Positions 43,534-55,699 of a stretch of 64,000 bases of DNA are shown here, one piece after another. This stretch comes from Rana temporaria. Taxonomy: Eukaryota; Chordata; Amphibia; Anura; Ranidae. The translations under genes were made by a program, and so were the position numbers. Position 1 is the first letter of the stretch. Every line of letters begins with the position of its first letter. Location of the stretch: contig NC_053499.1 of the NCBI RefSeq assembly GCF_905171775.1, positions 146,260,751-146,324,750 of the forward strand, in the 5' to 3' direction. The notes below the pieces were generated by a model. It made no database searches and was not told the DNA's origin. It was given only the letters and a program-made list of their open reading frames with translations.

Positions 43534-44076
43534 TACTGTATTAATTGGCGTAAAAAACACTCACTTTTTCACCCTGCAAATCAGTTGCAAATAGTGTGTG
43601 CGTGTTATACACTGATACTGCAATTTGGGCTGCCTCAGAGAGAACGGGGAGGAGGGCGGGACGAGCGCCGTTAGATTACATACAGCGAGAAGCTCCTGTT
43701 TACTCAGCAGCCTCAGTAATAGGAAGTCCAGTCTCCTGGGCCGGTATTGGACCAGTGTTCTTTCTATCATAGAAGCCGGTCCAGGAGGCGGGACTTTGTA
43801 TTAAAGAGGCAGCCAAGTAAACAGGAGATTCTTGCTGTATGTAATCTGACGGCGCTTATCCTGCCCCCTCCCTGAAATGGGCATTGATCAGGCTGCATTC
43901 ATGGCAATGGGAGGCTGCATTGATGGGCAATTGTGAGGCTACAGATGGGCATTGATCAGGCTGCATTGATGGGCACTGACCCTTATTTTGCTTCAAAGTT
44001 TTTATTTAAAAAAATAAAATCCTGAAAATTCCCTGTTATACGCCTGTGCAAGTTTTATATGTCGATAAATACTGTA
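43534..44076. mobile_element. element with TACTGTATT ends, CCGTATTTATC relative
   Basis: Ends TACTGTATTAATTGGCGTA and TATGTCGATAAATACTGTA. It contains a central palindrome (about 43680-43830, CTCCTGTTTACT facing AGTAAACAGGAG) and a short tandem of GGCTGCATTGATGGGCA (43885-43985). The same interior appears in 54970-55360. Confidence 0.72.
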
Positions 44077-44081
44077 GTTAA

Positions 44082-44575
44082 ATTGTCCCTAACAGGCGCG
44101 CTTGCTGGACATGCTGTATTAATTGTATTTAGTCTCAGCTGCATACAGTATACAGCTCTGTGTCCTGGCAGTAGGATGGAAACTTCCTGTTCTGCTCCTG
44201 GAAAAAAATAGAGCCAGACTGGGTGTTGCTCAGCCATTCACAGGAAGCTTTGTATACTATGAATGAATACAAAGTTTTCTCTGTTTGGGTGAGGTAGCGA
44301 GGTGGGCAGATGATATCATGATCTCTGCCTCAGCCAATCAGAGGCAGCTTTGTATTCATTCCTAGAATACAAAGCTTCCCGTGAATGGCTGAGCAGTGCT
44401 CAGCCCACCTTTATTTTGTTCCAGTAGCAGGACGGGAAGTCCTGTCCCACTGCCAGAACACAGCGCTGTATGCTGTGTGTAGCTGACACTACATACAATT
44501 AATACAGCACGCCCAGCAAGAGCACCTGTAAGTGCAGTAAATAGTTTGTTTGGGCCAGCTTGGCTCAAACTATTT
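44082..44575. repeat. ~490-bp inverted repeat between TTAA sites
   Basis: The arm GCTGTATTAATTGTATTTAG, then CATACAGTATACAGC, faces GCTGTATGCTG and CATACAATTAATACAGC. TTAA lies at 44078-44081 and 44574-44577. An inner pair AGCTTTGTAT / ATACAAAGCT is also present. Confidence 0.7.
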
Positions 44576-44599
44576 AAAGGGACAATAAATGTGAAGTTG

Positions 44600-45680
44600 G
44601 GCTTCAAATCAAGCTGATTTATAGGATAAATGAAAAGATACCATTGCTCTTAAAACATTTGCTGGCAATACCAAGCACATGAATCTTATTTTCGTGTGTT
44701 GTTAGATCCCAAATTCTAGTTTGTTTTTTAATTGCTCTCTCTGGCTTGTGAAAGACATTGTTCAAATTGGAAGTACAGCAGAGGAATGTGTAAAAGAAAG
44801 CCAGCAGGGTCCCCCAATGTAGTCATCACACCGTACAGTGATACCTTTTCATTCTTCCACTAGTATGGAGAAACAGGGAAGAATCTTCCCAAATAAATCT
44901 AATTTTAAAAGTTGATCAGGTCACCAGGAAGTGCTGGTTTATGTCAAAGCTAAGAAACCTGTGGAACAAAAACTCCAAATCCAATAAAAATCTCAGAAAT
45001 ACAGTAAACAGACACCACTGGAAAGGTGATCTGTAAAGTGCTAACACATCCACGCTGTAATATCACACGATTTCCCCCTCCCTCTGAAGTCTAGAACAAA
45101 GCTAAGGAGAAATTGATTCAACATTCTCCAAAGCTAAACTCCAATTTTCTTCAGCCCATAGAGAAAAATAATCAAAATAAATGAATCACATGGGCATACA
45201 ACAAAACACACATTACTCTAAGGTCATCTAAAAGTTCTGTCATGTTAATACATTGTACAACGCCGTATTTACACACATTTTCTGTCAGTTAGGGCACCTG
45301 ATTGTGGGATTTTGCTAGCTTCATAATATAAACATGTATGTACATGCAAACACACAACTACCCAGCACAAAAATCAACAAAGGGGGAAAAGGCTTTAAAA
45401 CTCAACCAAAGTGTGTGCAAATGTGACCAAAGATAAGGGAAAGTAGAAGAAAAACATAATACTATTCAAATCCACAAATCTAAAAGTTCATATTCCCCCA
45501 TAAAAGTAAAGGATGAACCCCGTCAGTGTCAGCAGATTCTTTACAGATGGCACGATTGGGGTGACTCCCACTTGCAGACTCACAAGTATGTAAAAGACAA
45601 AGGAAAGAGAAACAGCACCATGGACTATATGTAGTAGTTAAATAACTCTCTTTTAAAACGAAGATAATATGCACTCACAG
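44600..45680. other. repeat-poor unique intronic sequence
   Basis: No exon, RNA or transposon end recognised. Confidence 0.38.
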
Positions 45681-45689
45681 CCAGTGGCT

Positions 45690-46010
45690 GCTGGTGCTCA
45701 CATTTTTTTTTTTGGAGGGGAGGCGTGCGCAAACAAACAAAAAAAAAAACATCAATTGCAGCCTCACTGTGCCCATAAATTACCGCCACTGTGCCCATCA
45801 ATTGCAGCCACTGTGTCCAAACGCAGCCACTGTGCTCATCAAACGCAACCACTGTGCCATTAAAGTTTCGTCACTGTGCCATAAAATTGATGCCACTGTG
45901 CCATGCCATCAAACGCAGCCACTGTGACATGCTAGATCGAGAGGGAGCTCAGGTGAGTATTAGGCAGGGCTGTGTGGGGGGGGGGGGGGGAGCACACAAT
46001 AGGTTTTTTA
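45690..46010. repeat. ~20-bp minisatellite, G-run at right
   Basis: CAGTGGCTGCTGGTGCTCAC (45682-45701) looks like a hAT end. It is followed by 20-22-bp units of the form CGCAGCCACTGTGCCCATCAA (45751-45935) and a G-run at 45977-45990. No right terminus is seen. Confidence 0.6.
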
Positions 46011-46019
46011 CCCTTATGC

Positions 46020-48145
46020 ATGAATTGAAAACACCTTCAGCCTTTACAACCACTTTGACAGCAGGTCAGAAGCACCTATGAAGTTACGTAGAAGTCTTAG
46101 GTGCTCTGAGAGTTCATAGGCACCTGGCACACAGAGGAGTTTGGCTGCTAATTGTGAACTCCAGGCATTTTAGTGAGCATAGGAGGTACAAGTGCAGTGT
46201 CCAGCCCCACTGCAACAGTCAGTGTACAGCAGGCTATGGATGGGCAGGGCTGAATGCTTGAGGGCCCTATGCATTCAGTGATGAATACCCAGAATGAAGG
46301 CCTTCTACATTCTGGGCATTAGTTCCCTTAAAGCCAAGGGCCCTAAACACTGGCATCACTCGGTGCAACATTCAGCCCTGCCCAGCCACAGCCTGGCATA
46401 CAGTGGAAGGCTAAAAGCAGCAGGGCAGGATGCTGCCCTGTGTCTACGCAGGTGCAGTAAACCACTGTGATGCAAACACCGCAACTAAACACCTCTGTAT
46501 GCAAAGTTCCTAAGAAATGTAGTTTAAATGCACCAGAAAGCACTGTGCATTTTCACATCTATACAAACCCTTACTTTGCCATTTTACACATCTAAAGAAT
46601 TTCAATGGGGAGATAAGTTTATGACCCGGCCCACCAACTGTGGTCATTATGATACTGTCTATCAATACATAATGAAATGATTCTGTCAGCCTGAATTACA
46701 GATCATGCAGCAAGAGTAATAAAACTATGCCACAGGAGAGGGGAGGGTTAGGTGAATGAGCTTACACTAATTTATTAATCGTGAGAGAACAGTTTTGGGT
46801 GGACTGCATGTTTTAAAGTACTATTATGTATTTATGCTGGGGAGGAAACACAAGGAAAACAAATACATAGCAGCTCCAGTGGCAATTAAACCAAGGAGCC
46901 CCTGCCCTGTCATTTCACAGTAGGCCATAATACAAAGCAGAGAAAATACAATCTTTGTAATAAATAATAAAAGTGTAGATCACTTATACTGCATGGAAAG
47001 CTTTTTTGTTTTCCAATCTGAATGTAATATAGGTAACAGCCAGAAATACTCCAGCACAGGTCTAGATTTATTGGCTGGCGTTTAGATTTCCTGCCGTCGC
47101 TGCTTTGTCAGCAATTATTTATGTCCCAAACGTATGAGATTACTAGAGAGAAACTTAAAGGGATTTACGACTAAGGCTTCAATAAAAAATCTGAAAAATG
47201 TTTTCCCGTTTCCTGCACAAGACTGACGGGATTGGGCTTGTGTGATATTGGGACACAAGAAATCTTTTCCCAGGCTGCAATCCTTTCATCGCCTAGTCTG
47301 ATAACTGCGAGTTTGAGCTATAAGGAGCTCATAACGACCACAACAGTGCGCAGAAACTCTATATACCCAGGAATGTGTCTGTGTGTGGTCTGCGGTCAAT
47401 AACAACTAATACTGCTAGTAACAGTGCAGAAAACCGAGATGTTTAGGAATTAAAAGCTGCTATAAAACACTAAGATTCGACCAGTGATTGGATTTTTATA
47501 AATCGTATATTTTAGTTTAAAGTTGAGTTATAAAGTGTATATTTATCATCGAGAGTGGAAGCCGCAGTGTGAACTGTAACATAATAAAAAAAAACGAATT
47601 CTGGCAATGTGTAGAAACCACCAGTAAACCATTTTTGCCATCTATAAAATGCTGCGCAAGTCTCAAATTCTAAAAATGTAAAGAAGAACTCCAGGCAGAC
47701 ATAAAAATACGCCACTAAATGCAGTTATGTACTTCCTTATAGCTCAAACGTGGATTTATTAATGCAAGATATTTTGAGCATATATAGTAGAAAAAAAATC
47801 AGTTTTGTATAGATTAGAGAATGATTCAAACACCCTTGGTCAAGTTTTGTTTGGTGTCACCATTGAAGAGATTTTACTTCACTTCCTGAGGTAGCAACAC
47901 AACAGTAAGTAACAATAAGTAAAATCCTCTCTGACACAGTTGTTACAGGAACAACTGTCCCCATTGGTAAACTTCCCTTCCATTCCTATTTTAATGACAC
48001 TCAAACATTTTTGTTTTTCTCTAATGACCCAAAACTAGTTTACCACGACCAACGGTGGATCTTCCCAGCAAGGGAATACAAAGCATCCCATTCCTCCCTA
48101 CTATCCACAACTAACAAATATTTGGATTTAGATAAGCGTTGGGTC
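46020..48145. other. repeat-poor unique intronic sequence
   Basis: Over 2 kb with no complete transposon. 46560-47480 is especially free of repeats. Candidate conserved non-coding DNA; no exon recognised. Confidence 0.35.
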
Positions 48146-48153
48146 TGTTTTAA

Positions 48154-48502
48154 AGGAGCAATCCATGCAATTCATTTTGCACTCCTATGACCCGTTTTCA
48201 GTGGAGAGCGGACTGAAGTCCACTCCCTGCTGACGTCACAGGAATCAGTCCAGGCACCACGTTAGCACAACAATAAAGTCTGGATCCACCAGGTGCCTGG
48301 ACTGATGTCCATCTCAGCCTCTCAGCGGGATGCTTCCCGGCCCTCCAGCAGCTCTCTGCTTGGGGAGTTGTGAGAACCGAGCCATTGGCTATGTTTGATC
48401 GCTCAGGTCTTGGCACAGAGGTGCCAGGGGACAAATGCAGCATCAGACCGATGATCCACCTAGGTAAGTATGATTATGGGGAAAAAAAAACATACTTCTC
48501 TT
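48154..48502. mobile_element. TTAA-flanked element, relative of 43083-43498
   Basis: Flanked by TTAA at 48150-48153 and 48503-48506. Interior CATGCAATTCATTTTGCACT and GACGTCACAGGAATCAGTCC match the other copy. Confidence 0.72.
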
Positions 48503-48551
48503 TTAACATCAGTCTTTTAGATCCTTCTTGTGAAGTAGAATTCACACTGTT

Positions 48552-48763
48552 AGCCCTGGTTCACACTGGTGCGATTTGACATGTCAAATCGGCGGCATTT
48601 TCCGACAATGGGACCCTCCTAATCGGTGCGACGCTGCATCTGCGGTGCTGCACCGATTTCAAAAAGTAGTTTCTGTACTGACAGGCGGGATTGACAGGCG
48701 AGAGTGAAACTTCAGCTGAACTCGCACGGCTTCACTCCCGCAGCCCAGTGTGAACCCGGGCTC
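48552..48763. mobile_element. MITE, GCCCTGGTTCACACT family
   Basis: Ends AGCCCTGGTTCACACTGG and CCCAGTGTGAACCCGGGCT are inverted repeats. Interior TTTGACATGTCAAATC palindrome. Relative of 7401-7690. Confidence 0.85.
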
Positions 48764-48769
48764 AGGGGG

Positions 48770-49742
48770 AGGATCAATACTTAAATCCCATTAGGCTCTC
48801 CTGTATACAGATGTGCTAACAAGGAATATAGATGGAAAGAAGAAGGGATGACACCACCACCAGTCCGCTGCTGCTCCTTCATTGTCCATTCACATGGCTG
48901 GAATGGGGCTGACCTTTAATCTTGCCTTTAGTCTTGCACAGTTGTACTGGCTTCTCTCCTGGACTGAAATCGCTTACTCCGATTTCACTGCACAATGTGA
49001 GCTTCTCATAATGTACATTAGAAGCTGCAGCAGGTCGGATAGAGCCCGTCGGTTTTCCTATCTGTAGAACATCCAGGCATCAGCATCTCTTTTCCCCCTG
49101 GCCTTTTTGTTCCTTATTGTCTACCACCTGTGGGCTTAACTAGGGCGCTCTTCATGCAAATACTATCTACCTAGGTATGTCCACTCCTCCAGACCGACTT
49201 CCACCCATTAGGGTATTTTATTATTTGCACAACTCCTCCCAATATCCAGCCCACTGTTTTTATCAGGACTGAGGGCTCTTGAGAGCAGTACTGAGGGAGG
49301 GTGCTGAGATGGTTTCAGGAAGCTATGTACAGCACCCTGCCAGTTCCCCCCACCAGCCATGATCAGCCTGCACTGCATAGGATATAAAATAATGTAAGGA
49401 AAATTGTAAAAGTTTAATTAGCAGTTTAATTGGCTCGACCTGCTGTCTGGGAGGCCCGTGCAGATATATGAATGTACAACTATACTGTGTATTTTCGGTG
49501 TGCCAGGAGGTCAGCTTTACCCATTTACTGCAACAGCCATTTTTCCATCTATGAGCAGGCATGCTGTATAACTGTGGTTTGTTCATTTATCTGATGTTAC
49601 CCACTATTTTCCCAGTATATGAATGTTTTATTTTTATCTTTTAACTGCTAAAACAGCTCTGAGCACCCCTTTGTCATTTGTCTCTAGAGTTCAAAATGGA
49701 AATTTTTGAGACAGCTCATAAAGCTGATTTAAAAAGAGGATA
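48770..49742. other. intronic sequence, no gene seen
   Basis: No exon or repeat end recognised. The frames at 48882-49067 and 49323-49586 look like chance. Confidence 0.4.
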
Positions 49743-49746
49743 TTAA

Positions 49747-50585
49747 CTGCTTGCCGACCTGCCGCCATCATTCTACGGCGGCAGGTTGGCTCTCCTGCGC
49801 GAGAGTCCGTAGCTCTACGTCTGCTCTCTCGCAGGCTACTAGGGGCGCGCGCGCCCCAGACTCCCGTGCCCGGCGGGCGCGATCGCCGCCGGGCACACGT
49901 GATCGCTCGTTACAGAGCGGGGACTGGGAGCTGTGCGTGTAAACACACAGCTCCCGGTCCTGTCAGGGGGGGAAATGTTAATCCTCTGTTCATACAATGT
50001 ATGAACAGAAGATCAGTGATTTCCCCTAGTGAGGCCACCCCCCCCACAGTTAGAACACACCCAGGGACATACTTAACCCCTTCCCCACCCCCTAGTGTTA
50101 ACCCCTTCACTGCCAGTGGCATTTTTATAGTAATACAATGCATTTTTATAGCACTGATCGCTATAAAAATGCCAATGGTCCCAAAAATGTGTCAAAAGTG
50201 CTCCGAAGTGTCCGCCATAATGTCGCAGTACCAAAAAAAATCACTGATCGCCGCCATTACTGGTAAAAAAAAAAATATTAATAAAAATGCCATAAAAATT
50301 GTTTTTTTATATATTTTTGGGAGATATTTATTACAGCAAAAAGTAAAAAATATATATTTTTTTCAAAATTGTCGCTCTATTTTTGTTTATAGCGCAAAAA
50401 CTAAAAACCGCAGAGGTGATCAAATACCACCAAGAGAAAGCTCTATTTGGTTTGAAAAAAAGGACGCCAATTTTGTTCGGGAGCCACGTCGCACGACCAC
50501 GCAATTGTCAGTTAAAGTGACGCAGTCCCGAATCGCAAAAAGTACTCTGGTCTTTGACCAGCAATATGGTCCGGGGGTTAAGTGG
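49747..50585. mobile_element. 839-bp TTAACCACTTGCCGACC element
   Basis: After TTAA (49743-49746) comes CTGCTTGCCGACCTGCC. The right end is GGTCCGGGGGTTAAGTGG before TTAA (50586-50589). The terminal TTAAC(C/T)(A/G)CTT words are inverted. Early hairpins: GCCGCCATCATTCTACGGCG and GCGAGAGTCCG / CTCTCGCAGG. The 246-codon frame at 49866-50606 is a by-product of this repeat. Confidence 0.8.
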
Positions 50586-50589
50586 TTAA

Positions 50590-52442
50590 AAACTGCTGAG
50601 CAATAAAAAAAACTATATTATACGAAAAAAAAGGTTAATGGGGCTTGATGTACCCACTGGCCCTCCCTTGATAATTCACACTTCTAAAACATTTATAAAC
50701 ATGCCTAGAATTTGATGCGTATGAACCCGGGAGCAGTGGCAGGGTTTATTAAAGCACAAAGCTCTCATATTAAGATCCTTTTTCTGTAGCTACAAAAAGG
50801 CATCTATGCCACGCTCTGTGCACCATGGACAGCGATCCCAAGAGTTGGAAGGAGACACAGAGAGGCTTTGATCCGACTGACAAATATATAGGGGGTGCTT
50901 AACCGCCGTTAGACAAACTTTGCGAACCAATAAGGAAGCTGTTTAAACAAAATCTGTTGTGGTTAATTCCTCCTTTGAGATGAGTCATTTCAATGTTGGC
51001 ATGGTCACAGTGGACATTCATAAAATGACAAATTTTATACCCTGGCAAGGTAAAATCACTTTTTTGTACCTTCCACAGGAAACACTCTGACCCCGAGTGA
51101 ACCCCGCCTGCTTGTTCCCATAATGCTATTTCCCAATGTGTCTGTTCTGACAGGGCTCCAAAATTTTCTCCGTTTCAAAATCTAGCTTTGTTCTTCCAAC
51201 GCTCATTTTTGATTAATAATTATTAGCTGTTTATTAGAGTCTCAGAGGAAGCTGCATAAGTGATGAGGGCAACCTGGCAACTTTACGGCTGGGAAAAGAC
51301 ACGTGAAAAAAAAACTTGAAAACGTAAATTTTCCTCCTCTAGAAATCACAGTTAACTCTTTCTGCTACTTGGAAGCAAGTAACTCCCTAGTGAATGGTGC
51401 TGGGAACTCACAGGTCCCTTTAAAGTTAATATACGAAGATTCTGTTATAAAAGCTTGATTTACAGTAACACTGGCTCGCTGCAGGATTGTTTGGCGAGGT
51501 GACAGTGGAAATTTGAATGGAGAGGTATGTCTGGACAATGTCACCCCGCGCGAGAAAGACTTTTCCTAAGAGTGTTATTCTACAGGCAGCTGAAACGGAG
51601 CTTACTCACAGCAACAGCTTCTCGCTCCTACCTCTAGAAGAAGAAAGGTTACACAAACACGGCGTTCATTATTGACAATTAGTGACGCGCAGCATGTCAT
51701 CCTAGCTACCCTGGCAGGGCTGTTTGCATCAGCAGAGGCCTGGCACTTGTGTGAGCTCTTTTCTTAATACATCATAGATCAGCCATCCCGATGCCGTCAT
51801 ATGCAAGAAATGCGGGAAAACAGAAAGTAAATAATACTTGCGCCAATTGTAATGAGGTGGACAGTAGAGATCATAAGGATCATAATACGCCATGCAAAAG
51901 AAAAACACATTTCCAGCCCTCTGGCATGCTGGGACCTCAGTATAGGAAAAGCGAAGTGCTGTCAATGAGGGATATTGCCTGAAAACACATTGCGTACTTC
52001 AGAAATCACCCTTGCTCTAACACCAATCCTGGCCCTGCGGCGGAGTTGGCTGCGCTGCGACTTCCCACCATTCTTACTGGTGGAGAACAAGCAAAAGGAA
52101 AATGCAAATTGGAAAGATCTGTGCGCTGTGTATTCATCTGAAATCTGCCTGTTTATTTTAAGAAGAGGCCTATAAAATAACAACGCTCCATGCCAAGTGC
52201 TAAGAGCCCGTCACTCACAGTAACAGAGCTACAGAAATTTCCGCCTATAAGTTTCCTACATGTCGGATTCGAAGTGTGATGGCAGGTCAGCATAAAAGCT
52301 GCAATGACAGGAGAACGTGTGCGGTAACACTTCCTTTTTTGTGTACATATAAGGTGATTCCGCTTATGCTGAACTGTAGGCATACAACAGTATCAGTCTG
52401 CAAACACAGGCTCGGGCCACTGCCAGACCACAATACAGTACA
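50590..52442. other. repeat-poor sequence, possible conserved non-coding DNA
   Basis: 1.85 kb with no recognised transposon, the longest such block beside 46-48 kb. It contains balanced-composition text with TTGATTAATAATTATTAGCT (about 51210-51230), TGAGTCATTTC and CTTTGTTC words typical of factor-binding sites. No exon is recognised. Conservation cannot be shown without alignment. Confidence 0.3.
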
Positions 52443-52590
52443 ACTTACTTTTCCTACAGCATACGTCTGGGCAACTTGCTTTTCCTAAAGCATACGTCTG
52501 GGCAAAAAAAAAAAAATGAAAAGAAAAGAAAGAAAAATAATTGCAGTACATCTCTTCAGTGCATGTTTTATAACTTAAAAAAAAAATGCA
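52443..52590 (+). repeat. left copy of a 148-bp inverted pair
   Basis: Starts ACTTACTTTTCCTACAGC, contains CATACGTCTGGGCAA twice (a 32-bp tandem), an A-rich AAAGAAAAG run and AGTACATCTCTTCAGTGCAT. A near-identical copy lies inverted at 54297-54441. Confidence 0.9.
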
Positions 52591-53560
52591 AGTGCAAAAG
52601 AAAACAAAAATGTTGCTTCTGCCAGAAATCCAGTGTGTTTGAAAATTCCTCCTGTTGCCGACATATCTAACTCTGCTGCACAGAAATTACACCAGGTGTT
52701 GTCAGCCGTGCCCGAATTGTCCCCTGTTGGGCTACAGAATTTGGCCTATATCTGCCCCCCTCCACAAGCATTTATTTTTTTCTAAGCAAAACCATGCTGC
52801 TGCCATGACTTCCAAGTGCCTGGCCCCACATTGGAGTCTATTTATAAAACATTCCTTGGACAAACGTTACACACTTTCATACATGCTGCTGAATTCTGGG
52901 TGTACTTTGTCTAATAGATCCCTACGATCGTTCGCCTCCATCTATTGGTCAAAATGCATTTTAGTTTTCTGAAATACCACAATAAGAACATATATCACAT
53001 TTGATCCACAGAGCATAGTCGAAAGACAATTAAAAAAAGCCCATTGGAGGTCCAATCTGCAAAAGCGCCCATCTTTGGTTGTTTAGGAAAAGAACATCTT
53101 GGCTAATCAAACATCAAATAGTTTACGGCCAAAAAAAACACAAATCACAGCAGCAACAGACACAGAACAGACACAGATTACCAGATTACCGCCAGAGTAC
53201 ATATATAAACCTCCTGCTGGGAAGCAGTTTTACCAAGATCATAACTGCAGTTGTAGGCAACGTTTGTGGTGCGATTTTTTTCTCAGCAGGCAATTGGGTT
53301 CTGAGCGGATCTACAGCTGCCCAATTACTTTTATAGGGTCCAGAAGAAGGGGGGGGGGTCGGCTCGGCTTTCCATAAAGAAGATGAAGGGACATCCCTTC
53401 TCCTCTGCTTTGAATGAACCTGGAAGTGATGAGGAATTTATCACTTCTGGTTTTGGGGATGCTGGGGAAGAAGCCGATCAAATAGTACAGTATACTACAG
53501 TATTTGCTTCTCTGGCAGCACCGTAAGCGGAAGTGACAAAATCCTTGGAGGACAGAGGAG
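52591..53560. other. intronic sequence, no gene seen
   Basis: No exon recognised. A G-run is at about 53350-53358. Lies between the two inverted 148-bp copies. Confidence 0.4.
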
Positions 53561-53565
53561 GAATC

Positions 53566-53963
53566 TAAAGGCGGCCATACACGGCTCGAATTTCGAAAGA
53601 ATTTTCTTTCGAAAATCGTATCAAAGAATTTTCGTACGAATTTCGCACCGTTAGTGGGCTGCAGCAACAGCCGATTTTCGTGCGGCAAACAAATTTGAGA
53701 AATCCGTCATGTTGGAAATTTTTTGAAAAACCAACGATTTTCTGATCAATGATGGGAGAATCGTGCGAGAAATGTAATAGAAAAAAAAAAGCGCATGTGC
53801 AAGAAAAGAATATTCCCGGAGAGAAAAGAATATTCCCGGAGAGAAAAGAATATTCCCGGCAACATGAATATTTTGTCGGCCGAATTTCGAAAATTAATGG
53901 TGGTATCATCGGATCACAAAAAAAAAAATCAGTTCGAAATTCGACCGTGGATGGCCTGCTTTA
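53566..53963. mobile_element. MITE, TAAAGGCGGCCATACACGG family
   Basis: Ends TAAAGGCGGCCATACACGG and CCGTGGATGGCCTGCTTTA are inverted repeats. Facing CGAATTTCGAAA words lie inside. It carries a 20-bp tandem. Confidence 0.87.
53801..53858. repeat. 20-bp tandem, three copies
   Basis: GAGAAAAGAATATTCCCGGA repeated three times with hardly any change, inside the MITE. Confidence 0.92.
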
Positions 53964-54127
53964 GAGACCCCTGATCTCTCCATAAAGACTACCTGTCACT
54001 GACCAAGCTATCACAGGGGGTGTTGTTCATTTTTTGTGATCGCACTAAAGTTGAACTAAAAAGCGTTGAGATGTCAGAGGTGCAGGCGCTCCCATCTTCC
54101 CCTGTCTTCCTTCCAGGTTCGTGAAAA

Positions 54128-54306
54128 ATGCCAGAGCCGCAAAGACGTCACTCATACACAACGTATGCGCACGGGAGCCGCAGTTTATGGCACAGGGCTC
54201 TGAAGGAACGACCCAGGTGGACGTTCCTTCAGAGCCCTGTGCCATAAACTGTGGCTCCCGTGTGCATACGTGTGTACGAGTGACGTCTTTGCGGCTCTGG
54301 CATATT
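54128..54306. repeat. 179-bp palindrome, ~80-bp arms
   Basis: ATGCCAGAGCCGCAAAGACG faces CGTCTTTGCGGCTCTGGCAT. The inner pair is GGCTCTGAAGGAACG / CGTTCCTTCAGAGCC with a loop of about 12 nt. It abuts the right copy of the 148-bp inverted pair. Confidence 0.88.
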
Positions 54307-54441
54307 TTTTTTAGGTTATAAAACATGCACTGAAGAGATGTACTGCAATTATTTTTCTTTCTTTTCTTTTCATTTTTTTTTGCCCAGACGTATGCTTTAG
54401 TAAAGGAAGTTGCCCAGACGTATGCTGTAGGAAAAGTAACT
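54297..54441 (-). repeat. right copy of the inverted 148-bp pair
   Basis: The reverse complement reads AGTTACTTTTCCTACAGC, CATACGTCTGGGCAA (twice), AAAGAAAAG and AGTACATCTCTTCAGTGCAT, matching 52443-52590 with few differences. Confidence 0.9.
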
Positions 54442-54534
54442 GGCTGCATGTAATGTAAACATATCCTAAATGTGCATGAGATATTTACACTACCTATAGG
54501 TAAGCCTTATTATAGGTGTAGAAGTCTATCTTCT

Positions 54535-54672
54535 CTAGACTGTAAGCTCTAACGAGCAGGGCCCTCTGATCCCTCCTGTATCAAATTGTATTGTGACTCT
54601 ACTGTCTTCCCTGATGTTGTAAAGCGCTGGGCAAACTGTTGGCGCTATATAAATTCTGTATAATAATAATTA
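54535..54672 (+). repeat. L2-like LINE 3' end
   Basis: GACTGTAAGCTCTAACGAGC, GGGCCCTCTGATCC, then TGTTGTAAAGCGCTGGGCAA and GTTGGCGCTATATAAATTCT, with TAATAATAAT at the end. This is the classic 3' end of vertebrate L2-type elements. Confidence 0.8.
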
Positions 54673-54816
54673 TAGACTATTATATAGTCAGAGATGAGAG
54701 TTTTCTCCCACTTTAAGCACACTGCTGTGTTTGATACAAGAGCAGCAGCTTTATCACATGGACCTCATTCTATATATAGAAGCATATATTGCCAGCACAC
54801 CTAGGACCATCTAGAG

Positions 54817-55565
54817 CAGGCATGTCCAAAGTACGGCCTGCGGGCCAATTGCGGCCCGCGTTCCGGTTTTGATTGGCCCGCCTGGTCATTTGGACATATA
54901 TATCTTTTGTGGCCCCCACAATGATCTCCCAGCACCGGGGACACAATAGATGTATATGCCTTGGAGGGGACAGGGAGGAGGTGGGACACACCGTAAACAC
55001 ATAAGAGAATTTCCTGTTTACGGGCGGCCTCTGTAATAGGCGCTACTATTGGACGACTGTTCTGTCCATCAAAGGAGGCGGGACTTTCTATCAAAGAGGC
55101 CGCCGCGAAAACAGGAGATTCTACTGTAGGTAATATTTGGCGCTCGTGAGTGCATTCCTGACAATGGTGGGTGCTGCATTCCTGGCAATGGTGAGGCTAC
55201 ATTCATGGCAATGGTGGGTCTGCAGATGGGCACTTGTGAGGCTGCAGATTGAGACTGACCCTTATTTTGCTTCACAATTCTTTATTTAAAATAAAAAAAA
55301 AATCCTGAAACTTTCCTCTTAAAAGGGAAGGTGTGCGTTATATGCCAATAAATAGGGTATATCCAAATAATACGCCCACGCTCATCTCTTTACTCACACA
55401 CAGCCACAAAGGCAGGAGAATTCTTGCTGGACAGTCTATTAGTGCTCGAACGAACACACTTTGACCGAATTTAATGGTTCAAAGAATATCAGGCAAAATG
55501 GTTGGCCCTCACGCTTGTTTACTTCATCAAACTGGCCCTCTTTGAAAAAAGTTTGGACACCCCTG
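54817..55565. mobile_element. 749-bp hAT element with nested insertion
   Basis: Ends CAGGCATGTCCAAAGTACGG and GTTTGGACACCCCTG. The flanks ATCTAGAG (54809-54816) and GTCTAGAG (55566-55573) match at 7 of 8. The ends, including GGCCTGCGGGCCAATTGCGG and ACTGGCCCTC, are of a widespread vertebrate hAT type. The interior is filled by a relative of the 43534-44076 element. Confidence 0.85.
54970..55360. mobile_element. relative of 43534-44076, nested, left end lost
   Basis: Central palindrome TTCCTGTTTACGGGCGGCCT facing GAGGCCGCCGCGAAAACAGG (55010-55115), then GGCTGCATTCCTGGCAATGG-type tandem units, GACCCTTATTTTGCTTCA and the right end TATGCCAATAAATAGGGTA. Confidence 0.7.
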
Positions 55566-55699
55566 GTCTAGAGAATGTCCAACTGAGAGATCACAGCGGT
55601 GAAAATGCAACTCTTCAAAGTCACAAAGGAGGTATGCGACAATTGTATATAGTCCAGTAATTCTACAAAGAAAAAGTATGGACTGTAAGCAAAGGTAAA

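Noticed and set aside
49866..50606. Longest open frame, 246 codons on plus
   Set aside because: It lies inside the 49747-50585 transposon, runs past its end, and has no recognisable domain; the composition follows the repeat.
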